Assembly: GCF_000376985.1 (NCBI RefSeq)
Contig: NZ_AQYA01000037.1
Location: 310,001 to 374,000, forward strand
DNA from: Streptococcus henryi DSM 19005
GTDB taxonomy: Bacteria > Bacillota > Bacilli > Lactobacillales > Streptococcaceae
DNA: 64,000 bases
Reading direction: 5' to 3'
This document shows, piece by piece, positions 18,475 to 28,586 of this stretch. The first letter of the stretch is position 1. Each line of letters begins with the position of its first letter. A model generated the notes under the pieces. That model saw only the letters and a program-made list of their open reading frames with translations, was not told the origin of the DNA and did not search any database. Both the position numbers and the translations under genes were made by a program.

Positions 18475-19827
18475 ATGGGTAAATATTTCGGAACAGATGG
18501 TGTCCGTGGTGAAGCAAACGTTGAACTAACGCCAGAATTGGCATTTAAATTGGGACGTTTTGGTGGCTACGTTTTAAGCCAACACGAAACAAGTCGTCCA
18601 CGCGTTTTTGTGGCACGTGACACACGTATTTCTGGTGAAATGCTTGAATCAGCCTTGGTAGCAGGATTGCTCTCAGTAGGTATTGAAGTCTACAAATTGG
18701 GAGTTCTAGCTACACCAGGTGTCTCTTACCTTGTTCGTACGGAAAACGCAAGTGCAGGTGTTATGATTTCTGCAAGTCATAATCCAGCACTTGACAATGG
18801 TATTAAATTCTTTGGTGGTGATGGCTTTAAATTAGCTGATGATCAAGAGTTAGAAATTGAAGCTTTGTTGGATGCTGATGAGGATACACTTCCACGCCCT
18901 TCTGCTGATGGTCTGGGAACTCTTGTTGATTATCCAGAAGGTCTTCGTAAATATGAAAAATTCCTAGTATCAACTGGTCTTGAACTGGATGGTATGAAGG
19001 TTGCTTTGGATACGGCAAATGGCGCAGCTTCTACAACAGCGCGTGATATTTTCTTAGACTTGGGTGCTGACATTACTGTAATTGGTGAGAAGCCAAATGG
19101 TTTAAATATTAACGATGGTATTGGCTCAACACATCCGGAGAAGTTACAAGAAACAGTTAAAGAGGTTGGTGCAGATATTGGACTAGCTTTTGATGGCGAT
19201 AGTGACCGACTTATCGCAGTGGATGAAAATGGTGACATCGTAGACGGCGACAAAGTCATGTACATCATTGGGAAATATCTATCTGAAAAAGGTGAACTTG
19301 CTAAAAATACTATTGTTACGACAGTAATGTCTAACCTAGGTTTTCACAAGGCTCTTGATCGCGAGGGCATTAAAAAAGCTGTTACTGCAGTTGGTGACCG
19401 TTATGTTGTTGAAGAAATGCGAAAATTTGGATACAATCTCGGTGGTGAACAGTCTGGTCATGTAATTATCATGGACTACAATACAACCGGTGACGGGCAA
19501 TTAACGGCTATTCAGTTGACTAAAGTTATGAAGGAAACTGGTAAAAAATTGTCAGAACTAGCTACTGAAGTAACTATCTATCCTCAAAAATTAGTTAATA
19601 TTCGTGTTGAAAACGGCATGAAAGATAAGGCTATGGAAGTCTCAGCTATTGCAGCTGTTATTGAAAAAATGGAAGGTGAGATGGCTGGTAATGGACGTAT
19701 CTTAGTTCGTCCAAGCGGTACTGAACCACTTTTACGTGTCATGGCAGAAGCACCAACTCATGAAGAAGTTGATTACTATGTTGATACAATTGCAGATGTT
19801 GTTCGTGCAGAAATTGGTATTAACTAA
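18475..19827 (+). CDS. glmM: Phosphoglucosamine mutase
   Basis: A 450-residue alpha-phosphohexomutase converting glucosamine-6-P to glucosamine-1-P for UDP-GlcNAc synthesis. The active phosphoserine loop is ISASHNP (Ser101), the metal loop is DGDSDR and the phosphate-binding loop is [12 protein letters not shown]. In this module GlmM can also inhibit CdaA, tying c-di-AMP to wall synthesis. The Shine-Dalgarno GGAGGA (18445-18450) is unusually far, 24 nt, from the only possible ATG, with a small GCGA-GTAA-TCGC hairpin in between. Confidence 0.95.
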   Translation: MGKYFGTDGVRGEANVELTPELAFKLGRFGGYVLSQHETSRPRVFVARDTRISGEMLESALVAGLLSVGIEVYKLGVLATPGVSYLVRTENASAGVMISASHNPALDNGIKFFGGDGFKLADDQELEIEALLDADEDTLPRPSADGLGTLVDYPEGLRKYEKFLVSTGLELDGMKVALDTANGAASTTARDIFLDLGADITVIGEKPNGLNINDGIGSTHPEKLQETVKEVGADIGLAFDGDSDRLIAVDENGDIVDGDKVMYIIGKYLSEKGELAKNTIVTTVMSNLGFHKALDREGIKKAVTAVGDRYVVEEMRKFGYNLGGEQSGHVIIMDYNTTGDGQLTAIQLTKVMKETGKKLSELATEVTIYPQKLVNIRVENGMKDKAMEVSAIAAVIEKMEGEMAGNGRILVRPSGTEPLLRVMAEAPTHEEVDYYVDTIADVVRAEIGIN

Positions 19828-19858
19828 AATTCAAAAACGTCAAAAAACGAACTTTGAG

Positions 19859-19891
19859 TCCTCTTATGTTAATCATAAGGGGATTTTTTTC
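19859..19891 (+). terminator. Terminator after glmM
   Basis: The stem TCCTCTTATG / CATAAGGGGA (10 bp with G-U pairs, loop TTAAT) is followed by seven T. Confidence 0.85.
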
Positions 19892-19995
19892 TTGAAATAT
19901 GATAAAATTAACTAGTGAAATAGTGAAAATATATTGCTATTCTGAACGATAATAAAAATCAAGTTTCCCAAATTGCCTATTAAGGAGGTAAAAAG

Positions 19996-20496
19996 ATGAA
20001 AGTAACTTGTGATTTTGCCAATCAAGTGATTCCTGATGCCTATAGCAAAAAAGCTAGTGTTCAGGTGAAAGGGAATGCTGTGATATCTTTTCCTTTTGAT
20101 ATTTCGGATTTGCCTGATGGAACAAAGAGTTTAGCTTGGACATTTGTTGATTTTGATTCCATTCCAGTTTGTGGCTTTGCCTATATTCATTGGGTAGTTG
20201 CCAATGTATCTCCTGAAACGAGACATATAACTGAGGATTTTTCGAGAATTGATAAGAATCATACCAAAGGTAAAAATAGTCTTTGCAGTAAGTTTCATAG
20301 TGTCGATTTTTCAGATATTGATAATGGCTATATGGGACCATATCCTCCAGATAAAGATCATTTTTATACCTTGACAGTCTATGCCTTGGATCAAGAATTG
20401 TCTTTGGATAACGACTTTTATATGAATGAGCTTTATCATGAAATGGAAGGCCATATTCTAGATCAAGTCTCTATTGATTTAATTGGAAAGTGTTAG
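19996..20496 (+). CDS. YbhB/YbcL-family PEBP-like protein
   Basis: A 166-residue phosphatidylethanolamine-binding-protein fold, Raf-kinase-inhibitor-like bacterial branch. The conserved core is visible as [12 protein letters not shown]...[11 protein letters not shown] and [24 protein letters not shown]. It has a strong AAGGAGG ribosome site, and a TGATAAAAT -10-like element lies upstream. The molecular role of bacterial members is poorly defined. The next gene (ung) starts 8 nt after its stop, so the two are probably cotranscribed. Confidence 0.85.
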   Translation: MKVTCDFANQVIPDAYSKKASVQVKGNAVISFPFDISDLPDGTKSLAWTFVDFDSIPVCGFAYIHWVVANVSPETRHITEDFSRIDKNHTKGKNSLCSKFHSVDFSDIDNGYMGPYPPDKDHFYTLTVYALDQELSLDNDFYMNELYHEMEGHILDQVSIDLIGKC

Positions 20497-20504
20497 GAGG
20501 ACAG

Positions 20505-21158
20505 ATGCAACACTCAACATGGCATGACCTCGTAAAAGAGGAATTGCCGGAAGGTTACTTCACACAAATTAATCATTTTTTGGATAATGCTTATTCTCAA
20601 GGAATTGTTTATCCGCCGAGAGAAAAAGTCTTCAATGCTATCCAAACAACACCTTTGGAAGATGTCAAGGTTGTCATTATTGGCCAGGATCCTTATCACG
20701 GTCCCAAACAGGCTCAAGGATTGTCCTTTTCTGTACCCGATGACTTGCCAGCTCCGCCATCTCTCCAAAATATTTTAAAAGAATTAATAGATGACATTGG
20801 CTTAAGAGAACACCATGATTTGACGTCTTGGGCAGAGCAAGGGGTTCTTCTTCTAAATGCCTGCCTTACGGTTCCGGCTGGAAATGCTAACGGTCACGCC
20901 GGTTTAATTTGGGAGCCCTTTACCGATGCTATCATTAAGGTGGTCAATAAGCAGAGCAAACCTGTCGTTTTCATCCTTTGGGGTGGTTATGCCAGAAAGA
21001 AAAAAGCTCTAATTACCAATCCAAATCATCATATTATTGAATCTGCTCACCCAAGTCCATTATCTGCCTACCGCGGTTTCTTCGGTAGCAGACCTTTTTC
21101 TCAAGCTAATCACTTTTTGATACAAGACGGCTTGGGACCCATTGATTGGCTCAAGTAG
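20505..21158 (+). CDS. ung: Uracil-DNA glycosylase
   Basis: A 217-residue family 1 UDG that excises uracil from DNA. The water-activating loop is GQDPYHG (Asp62) and the leucine/minor-groove loop is [11 protein letters not shown]. The start is ATG 20505, after TAGGAGG; an in-frame upstream start at 20490 precedes the ribosome site and is rejected. Confidence 0.95.
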   Translation: MQHSTWHDLVKEELPEGYFTQINHFLDNAYSQGIVYPPREKVFNAIQTTPLEDVKVVIIGQDPYHGPKQAQGLSFSVPDDLPAPPSLQNILKELIDDIGLREHHDLTSWAEQGVLLLNACLTVPAGNANGHAGLIWEPFTDAIIKVVNKQSKPVVFILWGGYARKKKALITNPNHHIIESAHPSPLSAYRGFFGSRPFSQANHFLIQDGLGPIDWLK

Positions 21159-21166
21159 GAGGGTCT

Positions 21167-21889
21167 ATGTATTATTTTTTGACCAGTAACCCTATGAATT
21201 ACCAGACAAAAGAACTGAATCCTGCCAACAATTTTGTTGAAAAAGTAAAGAGTGTTCTTCCAACTCAAGTGTCAGCTCTGTTTGTATGCTCAGACCCAAG
21301 AAACTATGCCTTTACGGATAACTACGCTAGGGATTTTCAACTAGCTTTTGAAGCTGCTGGAATCGGATTTGAAAGCTATTCAATCTTAGATGAAAGAACA
21401 GCTGATAAAGCCGCCGAACTTGTAGCTCAAGCCAATTTAATTTTTCTAGCAGGTGGTCATGTTCCAACACAGAATGCCTTCTTTCGCTCTATCGGACTAG
21501 GTCAGCTTTTGAGAACTTATGACCACATTGTCATTGGTTCGAGTGCGGGATCTATGAATGCTGCAGAAAGTGTCTATGCTCAGCCTGAAGAAGAAGGCGA
21601 GGCAGTTTCAAAAGATTATCAGCGTTTCCTTAATGGTTTAGGTTTAACAGAGGTTTCATTGATACCACATTATCAAGAAACTAAGAATCAAAAACTTGAT
21701 GGTCTGCGTGTTTTTGAGGATATTGCCTATCCAGATAGTATGGGAACAAGTTTTTATGCCATCTCTGATGGAACATATCTTTATGGCGATGGCGACTCAG
21801 AGACCCTTTATGGACAAGCCTATTTAATCCAAGATGGCAAGCTAAGTCAGCTGACATCTGATAATGAGACTTATCAATTTAGAAAGTGA
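21167..21889 (+). CDS. Peptidase S51 (dipeptidase E-like)
   Basis: A 240-residue protein of the S51 serine peptidase family. The nucleophile elbow is GSSAG (Ser126), preceded by the oxyanion segment FLAGGHVPTQN, with a candidate catalytic His168 in IPHYQ. Family members hydrolyse aspartyl dipeptides or act as cyanophycinase-like enzymes; the substrate is not fixed by sequence. It starts 8 nt after ung with a GGAGGG site and ends 8 nt before pyrC. Confidence 0.82.
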   Translation: MYYFLTSNPMNYQTKELNPANNFVEKVKSVLPTQVSALFVCSDPRNYAFTDNYARDFQLAFEAAGIGFESYSILDERTADKAAELVAQANLIFLAGGHVPTQNAFFRSIGLGQLLRTYDHIVIGSSAGSMNAAESVYAQPEEEGEAVSKDYQRFLNGLGLTEVSLIPHYQETKNQKLDGLRVFEDIAYPDSMGTSFYAISDGTYLYGDGDSETLYGQAYLIQDGKLSQLTSDNETYQFRK

Positions 21890-21897
21890 GATAACTA

Positions 21898-23169
21898 ATG
21901 TTACTAATTAAAAACGGTCGTGTTCTTGATCCGCAATCTGGATTTGACCAAGTGGCGGACGTCCTTGTTGACGGTAAGAAGGTTTTGAAAATAGCAGAGC
22001 AGATTGAGGCCGAAGGTGCTGATGTCATTGATGCTGCAGGTTTGGTTGTTGCCCCTGGCTTGGTTGACATCCATGTGCATTTTCGTGAGCCAGGTCAGAC
22101 CCACAAGGAAGATATCCACACAGGAGCACTAGCAGCAGCTGCAGGTGGTTTCACAACGGTTGTTATGATGGCTAACACCAATCCAACAATTTCTGACGTT
22201 GAGACTTTGAAAGAAGTCCTTGCTAGTGCAGCAAAAGAAGATATTCATATCTATACCAATGCAACAGTAACAAAGAACTTTGATGGCCAGAACCTAACTG
22301 ACTTTAAAGCTCTCTTGGAAGCAGGGGCCATTAGTTTTTCTGATGACGGTATTCCGCTGCAAAGTTCAAAGGTTGTTAAAGAAGCCTTAGATTTGGCTAA
22401 AGCTAATAATACTTTCATTGCCCTCCACGAAGAAGATCCTGAACTCAATGGTATTCTAGGATTTAATGAAGGTATTGCCCAGGATAAATTCCATTTTTGT
22501 GGTGCAACCGGTGTAGCGGAATACAGTATGATTGCTCGCGATGTCATGATTGCCTATGATCGCCAAGCTCATTTGCACGTCCAACATTTATCAAAAGCCG
22601 AATCAGTCAAGGTTGTTGAATTTGCCCAAAATCTTGGTGCCAAAATCACTGCAGAAGCAGCACCGCAACATTTTTCAAAAACAGAAGATTTGCTTTTACT
22701 AAAAGGTGCAGCAGCTAAGATGAACCCACCGCTTCGTACTGAAAAAGACCGTCTGGCGGTTATTGAAGGCTTGAAGTCTGGTGTTATTTCTATCATTGCA
22801 ACTGACCACGCTCCTCACCACGCTGATGAGAAAAATGTTGAAGATATGACTAAGGCGCCATCTGGTATGACTGGACTTGAAACATCCCTCTCACTCGGCT
22901 TAACGAACCTAGTAGCTACAGGTGATTTGACCCTCTCTGAACTCTTGGCTAAGATGACAAGCAACCCATCATCACTCTACAGTTTTGATGCTGGTTATTT
23001 GGCTGAAAATGGCCCAGCAGACATTGTGATTTTTGCCGATGAGGAAGAGCGAGTAGTCAGCGAAGATTTTGCTTCTAAAGCCTCTAATTCACCGTTTATC
23101 GGAGAAAAACTTAAAGGTGTTGTCAAATATACTATCAGTAATGGACGAATTGTCTATCAAAACAAGTAA
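21898..23169 (+). CDS. pyrC: Dihydroorotase
   Basis: A 423-residue zinc amidohydrolase (class I type) closing carbamoyl-aspartate to dihydroorotate in pyrimidine synthesis. The metal motif is [16 protein letters not shown], the gating region is MANTNPT, and ATDHAPH carries the catalytic Asp. It appears to be the last gene of the ung-peptidase-pyrC run, with a terminator at 23180-23216. Confidence 0.95.
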   Translation: MLLIKNGRVLDPQSGFDQVADVLVDGKKVLKIAEQIEAEGADVIDAAGLVVAPGLVDIHVHFREPGQTHKEDIHTGALAAAAGGFTTVVMMANTNPTISDVETLKEVLASAAKEDIHIYTNATVTKNFDGQNLTDFKALLEAGAISFSDDGIPLQSSKVVKEALDLAKANNTFIALHEEDPELNGILGFNEGIAQDKFHFCGATGVAEYSMIARDVMIAYDRQAHLHVQHLSKAESVKVVEFAQNLGAKITAEAAPQHFSKTEDLLLLKGAAAKMNPPLRTEKDRLAVIEGLKSGVISIIATDHAPHHADEKNVEDMTKAPSGMTGLETSLSLGLTNLVATGDLTLSELLAKMTSNPSSLYSFDAGYLAENGPADIVIFADEEERVVSEDFASKASNSPFIGEKLKGVVKYTISNGRIVYQNK

Positions 23170-23179
23170 AAACAGAACG

Positions 23180-23216
23180 AACTCTTACACTTTTAAAGTT
23201 GTAAGGGTTTTTATTT
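23180..23216 (+). terminator. Terminator after pyrC
   Basis: AACTCTTAC / GTAAGGGTT arms (one G-U pair) are followed by TTTTATTTTT. Confidence 0.8.
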
Positions 23217-23311
23217 TTCAAAAAACGAAATAAATATAAAAATAGACAGACAAAAGTTTGTGAAAATATAGTATAATAACTAGGAAAGAATTTTTAATTT
23301 GGAGGAAACTC

Positions 23312-25519
23312 ATGAAAAAGAAAACTGTGCTAATTCCTGCCCTATCAGGATTGCTCATTTCGACGTCAATCTTGGCGAGTCATGTTTCAGCAGATGAAGC
23401 AACCACAGCAACACCTGATGGTACACCAGCATCAAGTCTTGTGGCCACAACTGAGCTTACGCCAACAGATGCTGTTGTAACAGACACTGCTTCTGATGCA
23501 ACAACTGAACCTTCTGCAGAGTCTGGATCAGAACAAGATACTAGTGCAGAAACTCAGGCTGCACCTGAAACTGATGTAGAAAATGCAGAAGTGCTTACTG
23601 CTGTAGCTGAACCAGAAACTCAAGCAACAGACGAAGTAACCATTCTTCATACTAATGATATCCATGGCCGTATTGAAGCAGGTAGTGGAGTAATCGGTAT
23701 GGCTAATTTGGCTGGTGTAGTTGAAGAAGCTCGTTCACAAGGAACTACACTTGTATTGGATTCAGGTGATGCCTTTCAGGGTCTTCCAATTTCAAATAGC
23801 TCTGAAGGTGAAGACATGGCCAATATCATGAACCAAGTTGGTTATGATGCTATGACACTTGGTAACCATGAATTTGACTTTGGTTTAGATCAGCTTAAAA
23901 AATTGAGTGAAATCTTGACTTTCCCACTTATCAGTTCAAACGTCTATGTTAATGGAGCGCGTCTCTTTGAAGCTTCAACAATCATTGATAAAGATACAAC
24001 AGTGGAAGGTGACGAATTTGTAGTTATCGGTGTTACTACACCAGAAACAGCAACTAAAACTCACCCTCAGAATGTTGAAGGCGTCAGCTTCACTGATCCA
24101 ATTACTGAAGTTAATAAAGTTATTGAACAAATTGAAGCCAATGCTGCAGCTGAAGGTAAAACCTATAATAACTATATCATCCTCGCTCACCTTGGTGTGG
24201 ATACAACTACTCCGGTTGAATGGCAAGGTACTACCTTGGCTCAAGCCCTAGCTAAAAATGAGCAATTGACTGGTAAAAAAGTTATCGTGCTTGACGGACA
24301 CTCTCATACACTCAAATCAGAAACATTTGGAAATGTGACCTACAACCAGACAGGTAGCTACTTAAATAATATCGGTAAAGTTACTTTAAACTCTGAAAAA
24401 ATTCTTTCTGCGGGAGTAATTACTGCTGATGAAGCTTCATCTGTAACAGCTTCTGAAAGTATTTCTAAACTTGTTGGAGACATTCAAGCCAAATATGCGG
24501 CAGAAAATGCTGTTGTTGTTCTCGATAATAATCCAGTCGAATTGAATGGTAAACGTGAAAATGTTCGTGTTCGTGAAACTAACCTAGGTAATGTCGTAGC
24601 AGACGCCCTTCTTGATTATGGTCAAGCTGGATTTACTCACAAATCTAATTTGGCAGTTACAAATGGTGGTGGTCTTCGTGAAACAATTAAGAAAGATCAA
24701 CCTGTAACAAAAGGTGATATTATCGCTGTTCTTCCATTTGGTAATATTATTTCTCAAATTGAAGTAACTGGTCAACAAATCTACGATATGTTTGTGAAAT
24801 CACTTGGATCAACACTTCAAGAAGATGAAAATGGTCAACCAATTCTTGATGAAAATGGTCAACCTTTGCTTGAAGCAAGTGGTGGTTTCTTACAAGTTGC
24901 TGGCGGTCAAGTGATGTACGATACAAACTTGCCAGCTGATGAACGTATTCTTGATATTTCAATTTGGAATCCTGAGGATGGATACTATTATGATTTAGAT
25001 TTGGATGCAACATATTACCTAGCTACAAACGACTTCTTGGCAGCAGGTGGTGATGGCTACACAATGCTAGGCGGTGCTCGAGAAGAAGGTCCGTCAATGG
25101 ATGTTGTTTTTGCTGACTACCTTGCAAATGTTGATTTGACAGAATATGAAGTAGTAAATCCAAACTCTCGTACTATTTCAATTTCAAGCGAACTTGATAC
25201 AGATGGAGATGGATTCCCTGATTATATTGAGATGATTTATGGAACTTCAGTTACTGATGCTAAAGATTATCCAGGAGCTTCTGACGAAGAGGAAGAAGAT
25301 TCTGATGACACACAAGTACAAAGCAATCAAACCGTTACAGTTCCAGTATCTTACAATAATTCAGTAGCACCTACAAAAGCTTTAACTGCTGGGAAAGCAA
25401 CAACAACTAAAGCTTTGCCAGCTACAAATAGTGAAGATTCAATGCTTGCTATCCTCCTTGGAATGTCAATCTTGACATACGGTGCTTATGGCATCCGTCG
25501 TAAAACTTACGGAAAATAA
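23312..25519 (+). CDS. Cell-wall-anchored 5'-nucleotidase
   Basis: A 735-residue surface protein. The signal peptide covers about residues 1-27 (cleavage near VSA-DE), followed by a Thr/Ala/Glu-rich linker to about 107. The metallophosphatase domain has ILHTNDIHGR, LDSGDAFQG, TLGNHEFDFG and LDGHSHT. The 5'-nucleotidase C-terminal substrate domain includes NLVVTNGGGLR-type and NDFLAAGGDGY segments. A calcium-loop-like DTDGDGFPDYIE follows, then an acidic linker and a sorting signal, LPATN, at 702-706 with a hydrophobic tail and RRK. Streptococcal homologues produce adenosine from nucleotides to dampen host immunity; that role is inferred here. Confidence 0.9.
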   Translation: MKKKTVLIPALSGLLISTSILASHVSADEATTATPDGTPASSLVATTELTPTDAVVTDTASDATTEPSAESGSEQDTSAETQAAPETDVENAEVLTAVAEPETQATDEVTILHTNDIHGRIEAGSGVIGMANLAGVVEEARSQGTTLVLDSGDAFQGLPISNSSEGEDMANIMNQVGYDAMTLGNHEFDFGLDQLKKLSEILTFPLISSNVYVNGARLFEASTIIDKDTTVEGDEFVVIGVTTPETATKTHPQNVEGVSFTDPITEVNKVIEQIEANAAAEGKTYNNYIILAHLGVDTTTPVEWQGTTLAQALAKNEQLTGKKVIVLDGHSHTLKSETFGNVTYNQTGSYLNNIGKVTLNSEKILSAGVITADEASSVTASESISKLVGDIQAKYAAENAVVVLDNNPVELNGKRENVRVRETNLGNVVADALLDYGQAGFTHKSNLAVTNGGGLRETIKKDQPVTKGDIIAVLPFGNIISQIEVTGQQIYDMFVKSLGSTLQEDENGQPILDENGQPLLEASGGFLQVAGGQVMYDTNLPADERILDISIWNPEDGYYYDLDLDATYYLATNDFLAAGGDGYTMLGGAREEGPSMDVVFADYLANVDLTEYEVVNPNSRTISISSELDTDGDGFPDYIEMIYGTSVTDAKDYPGASDEEEEDSDDTQVQSNQTVTVPVSYNNSVAPTKALTAGKATTTKALPATNSEDSMLAILLGMSILTYGAYGIRRKTYGK

Positions 25520-25527
25520 GGCAGATA

Positions 25528-25560
25528 AAAAGAACTAGTCTAAAAAACTAGTTCTTTTCT
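25528..25560. terminator. Bidirectional terminator between nucleotidase and plsY
   Basis: AAAAGAACTAGT / ACTAGTTCTTTT is a perfect 12-bp stem with A/T tails on both sides. Its right arm overlaps the last codons and stop of plsY (stop at 25548-25550). Confidence 0.85.
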
Positions 25561-26186
25561 TGTTTACTAAGATTTAAGCCCCAAGGTACCAAGTTTTCGC
25601 TTTTTTGTCGAATACGAGTCATGTTATCTTTGTGTCGGATAATAATTAAACTTGCAATCAACAAAATGATTATTGTAAAAATCAAATCATAGGATGGGAG
25701 AAGAAAATGAAAAGCTGGGAAGATTAAAACGCTAATAGCAGCAACTGAAGCAGCGATAACACTTGACAGTGAAATCATGCTAAATAAATACAATGTCCCA
25801 ATAAAGATAGCCAAAAGGTAGATAAGAAATAGCGGAGCAAAACCGAGCAGAACACCTGCACTGGTAGCGACAGCTTTTCCACCCTTAAAGCCAGCAAAAA
25901 TAGGGTAAGTGTGTCCTATTATAGCAAATAGACCAATGAGAATCGGCGAGAAATGATCAACACCTAGCCAGATGGGCAATAATGTTGCAACTGTTCCTTT
26001 TAACAAATCGACAATTAAGGTAACAGTTCCTGCTTTTGGTCCTAAGATACGGAAAGTATTAGTTGTTCCGGTGTTGCCAGAACCATGTTCTCTTAGGTTG
26101 ATATGATAGAAATAATTACCAATCCAAAGTCCAGTCGGAATTGATCCCAATAAATAAGCGATTAACATCAAAACTAAAATTTTCAT
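25548..26186 (-). CDS. plsY: Acyl-phosphate:glycerol-3-phosphate acyltransferase
   Basis: A 212-residue integral membrane enzyme that makes lysophosphatidic acid from acyl-phosphate, the first step of phospholipid synthesis. PlsY signatures are present: [25 protein letters not shown] and the phosphate loop [12 protein letters not shown]. Five or so hydrophobic helices are visible. No Shine-Dalgarno precedes the ATG; the -10 hexamer is only 6 nt upstream, so the mRNA may be leaderless. It is divergent from parE. Confidence 0.94.
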   Translation of the reverse strand: MKILVLMLIAYLLGSIPTGLWIGNYFYHINLREHGSGNTGTTNTFRILGPKAGTVTLIVDLLKGTVATLLPIWLGVDHFSPILIGLFAIIGHTYPIFAGFKGGKAVATSAGVLLGFAPLFLIYLLAIFIGTLYLFSMISLSSVIAASVAAISVLIFPAFHFLLPSYDLIFTIIILLIASLIIIRHKDNMTRIRQKSENLVPWGLNLSKQEKN

Positions 26187-26192
26187 GTAATC

Positions 26193-26201
26193 ATTATATC
26201 A
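26193..26201 (-). promoter_or_regulatory. Extended -10 promoter of plsY (leaderless transcript predicted)
   Basis: On the minus strand TGATATAAT (hexamer at 26193-26198) is followed by GATTAC and then the ATG at 26186. Initiation about 7 nt after the hexamer would fall on the A of the start codon. Confidence 0.55.
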
Positions 26202-26308
26202 TAATGCCGTGTGAGGCTGAAATCTTTTCTGAAGATGGACAAAATTATTTTGCAAAAATGACAAAAAACTTGTAAGATAGATAGGATGAAAAAAACTGGA
26301 GGTCAGTT

Positions 26309-28258
26309 TTGGCAAAAAAGGAAATTAATATAAATAATTATAATGATGATGCTATTCAAGTCTTAGAGGGGCTAGATGCTGTTCGTAAGCGTCCAGGAAT
26401 GTACATCGGATCTACCGATGGTACAGGACTCCACCATTTAGTTTGGGAAATTGTCGATAATGCAGTTGATGAAGCCCTTTCTGGATTTGGTGATCAAATT
26501 GACGTTATCATCAATAAAGATGGTTCAATAACGGTTGCTGACCATGGTCGTGGGATGCCAGTTGGTAAGCATGCCATGGGGATACCAACTGTAGAAGTTA
26601 TTTTTACAATTCTCCACGCTGGTGGTAAATTTGGACAAGGTGGTTACAAAACCTCCGGAGGATTGCATGGAGTTGGTTCATCTGTAGTAAATGCCCTTTC
26701 GAGTTGGCTTGAAGTTGAAATCACACGTGATGGCAATATTTACAAACAACGATTTGAGAATGGCGGGAAGCCTGTGACGACACTCAAGAAAATCGGCACA
26801 GCACCTAAGTCAAAATCAGGTACAAAGGTTACTTTCAAACCTGACGACACCATTTTCTCAACAACTGATTTTAAATTTAATACAATAGCAGAGCGATTAA
26901 ATGAGTCTGCCTTTCTTTTGAAGAATGTTACCTTAACGTTGACAGACCAACGTCCTGACGAAGCAGAGCATGTTGAATTCCATTTTGAAAATGGTGTAAA
27001 AGATTTCGTTGAATATCTTAATGAAGATAAGGAAACATTAACACCTGTCGTTTATATTGATGGTGAACAACAAGGATTCCAACTTGAAATTGCTCTACAG
27101 TATAACGATGGATTTTCAGATAACATCCTTTCATTTGTCAATAATGTTCGTACAAAAGACGGTGGAACGCATGAAACAGGGTTTAAGTCAGCTATTACAA
27201 AAGCTATGAATGACTATGCTCGTAAATCAGGTCTCCTTAAAGAGAAAGATAAAAATCTTGAGGGGGCTGATTACCGCGAAGGGCTTTCAGCTATTATTTC
27301 ACTCCTAGTTCCGGAAGAACACCTGCAATTTGAAGGTCAGACTAAGGATAAACTAGGTTCACCGCTAGCCCGTCCAATTGTTGATGCACTTGTTTCTGAA
27401 AAATTGACCTATTTCCTCTTGGAAAATGGAGAAGTAGCTTCTAACCTTGTTCGTAAGGCTATAAAGGCGCGTGATGCCCGTGAGGCAGCTCGTAAAGCCC
27501 GTGACGAATCCCGAAATGGTAAGAAAAACAAGAAAGATAAGGGGCTTCTCTCAGGAAAACTGACTCCAGCTCAATCAAAAAATCCTAAGAAGAATGAACT
27601 TTATCTAGTCGAAGGGGACTCAGCCGGTGGTTCCGCAAAACAAGGCCGCGACCGCAAATTCCAAGCCATCTTACCATTGCGAGGTAAGGTCTTGAATACG
27701 GCTAAGGCTAAGATGTCTGACATCGTCAAAAATGAAGAAATCAATACCATGATTTACACTATTGGAGCTGGAGTGGGTGCTGATTTTAAAGTTGAAGATT
27801 CAAACTACGATAAAATCATTATCATGACCGATGCCGATACGGATGGAGCTCACATTCAAACCCTCCTATTGACTTTCTTCTATCGCTACATGCGCCCTTT
27901 AGTGGAAGCAGGACAAGTTTATATCGCTTTGCCACCATTATACAAAATGTCAAAAGGCAAAGGTGCTAAAGAAGTTGTAGAATATGCTTGGACAGACCAA
28001 GAACTTGAAGAACTTCGCAAGAAGTTCGGTAAAGGAGCCATGCTCCAACGCTACAAGGGACTTGGTGAAATGAATGCCGATCAGCTTTGGGAAACAACCA
28101 TGAACCCAGAGACACGCACTCTTATTCGAGTAACCATTGACGACCTAGCTCGCGCAGAACGCCGCGTCAATGTTCTTATGGGTGACAAAGTTGAACCCCG
28201 CCGTAAATGGATTGAAGACAATGTTAAGTTTACGCTTGAGGAGAATACGGTGTTTTAA
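26309..28258 (+). CDS. parE: DNA topoisomerase IV subunit B
   Basis: A 649-residue ATPase subunit of topoisomerase IV, which decatenates chromosomes. Features are the GHKL fold (VDNAVDEALSG, GYKTSGGLHGVGSSVVNALS), the transducer domain, and the TOPRIM segment with LYLVEGDSAGGSAKQGRDRKFQ and DADTDGAHI. Translation begins at TTG 26309 after CTGGAGG; no ATG is near. The spacer to parC is 328 nt and filled with hairpins, longer than usual for these partner genes. Confidence 0.95.
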   Translation: MAKKEININNYNDDAIQVLEGLDAVRKRPGMYIGSTDGTGLHHLVWEIVDNAVDEALSGFGDQIDVIINKDGSITVADHGRGMPVGKHAMGIPTVEVIFTILHAGGKFGQGGYKTSGGLHGVGSSVVNALSSWLEVEITRDGNIYKQRFENGGKPVTTLKKIGTAPKSKSGTKVTFKPDDTIFSTTDFKFNTIAERLNESAFLLKNVTLTLTDQRPDEAEHVEFHFENGVKDFVEYLNEDKETLTPVVYIDGEQQGFQLEIALQYNDGFSDNILSFVNNVRTKDGGTHETGFKSAITKAMNDYARKSGLLKEKDKNLEGADYREGLSAIISLLVPEEHLQFEGQTKDKLGSPLARPIVDALVSEKLTYFLLENGEVASNLVRKAIKARDAREAARKARDESRNGKKNKKDKGLLSGKLTPAQSKNPKKNELYLVEGDSAGGSAKQGRDRKFQAILPLRGKVLNTAKAKMSDIVKNEEINTMIYTIGAGVGADFKVEDSNYDKIIIMTDADTDGAHIQTLLLTFFYRYMRPLVEAGQVYIALPPLYKMSKGKGAKEVVEYAWTDQELEELRKKFGKGAMLQRYKGLGEMNADQLWETTMNPETRTLIRVTIDDLARAERRVNVLMGDKVEPRRKWIEDNVKFTLEENTVF

Positions 28259-28265
28259 CTGAGCA

Positions 28266-28297
28266 CTTTTCATTGAAGCTAAGCTTCTAATGAAAAG
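28266..28297. repeat. Long hairpin directly after parE
   Basis: CTTTTCATT-GAAGCT and AGCTTC-t-AATGAAAAG form a near-perfect hairpin with almost no loop. It lacks a T tail, so it is more likely part of the repeat element in this spacer than a terminator. Confidence 0.6.
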
Positions 28298-28334
28298 ACG
28301 ATTGTCGCTATAGCGAACAAGCTAGCTCACTTAC

Positions 28335-28558
28335 TAGTTCGAAAACAAAATAATATCGATTTTGTTTTCGAACGTCGTAACCATCAGAAAGTTAAACTTT
28401 TTATTTCTAGCACGGTAAGTCCCATAATGTACTTACCTAAGCGCCCTACTAGCTCGAAAAAGAAATAATATCGATTTCGTTTCCTCCCGTCGTAACCCAA
28501 GGTAATATGATTACCCTTGTTTGTAGCTATGCTAGTAACCATCAGAAAGTTAAACTTT
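28335..28558. repeat. Duplicated hairpin module between parE and parC
   Basis: Two related units occur. Unit 1 (28335-28400) contains a perfect 14-bp hairpin, TTCGAAAACAAAAT / ATTTTGTTTTCGAA with a 7-nt loop, then GTCGTAACC and the tract ATCAGAAAGTTAAACTTT. Unit 2 has a degenerate version of the hairpin and GTCGTAACC at 28449-28497, and an identical copy of the GTAACCATCAGAAAG-TTAAACTTT tract at 28535-28558. The tract ends in the palindrome GAAAGTT-A-AACTTTC (complete in unit 2). A further GTAAGT/ACTTAC dyad (28415-28436) and an AAGGTAAT/ATTACCCTT dyad (28499-28517) lie between. No gene is seen in this 328-nt stretch. Confidence 0.65.
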
Positions 28559-28586
28559 CAAAAAAGAATAAACAAAGAAGGATATT

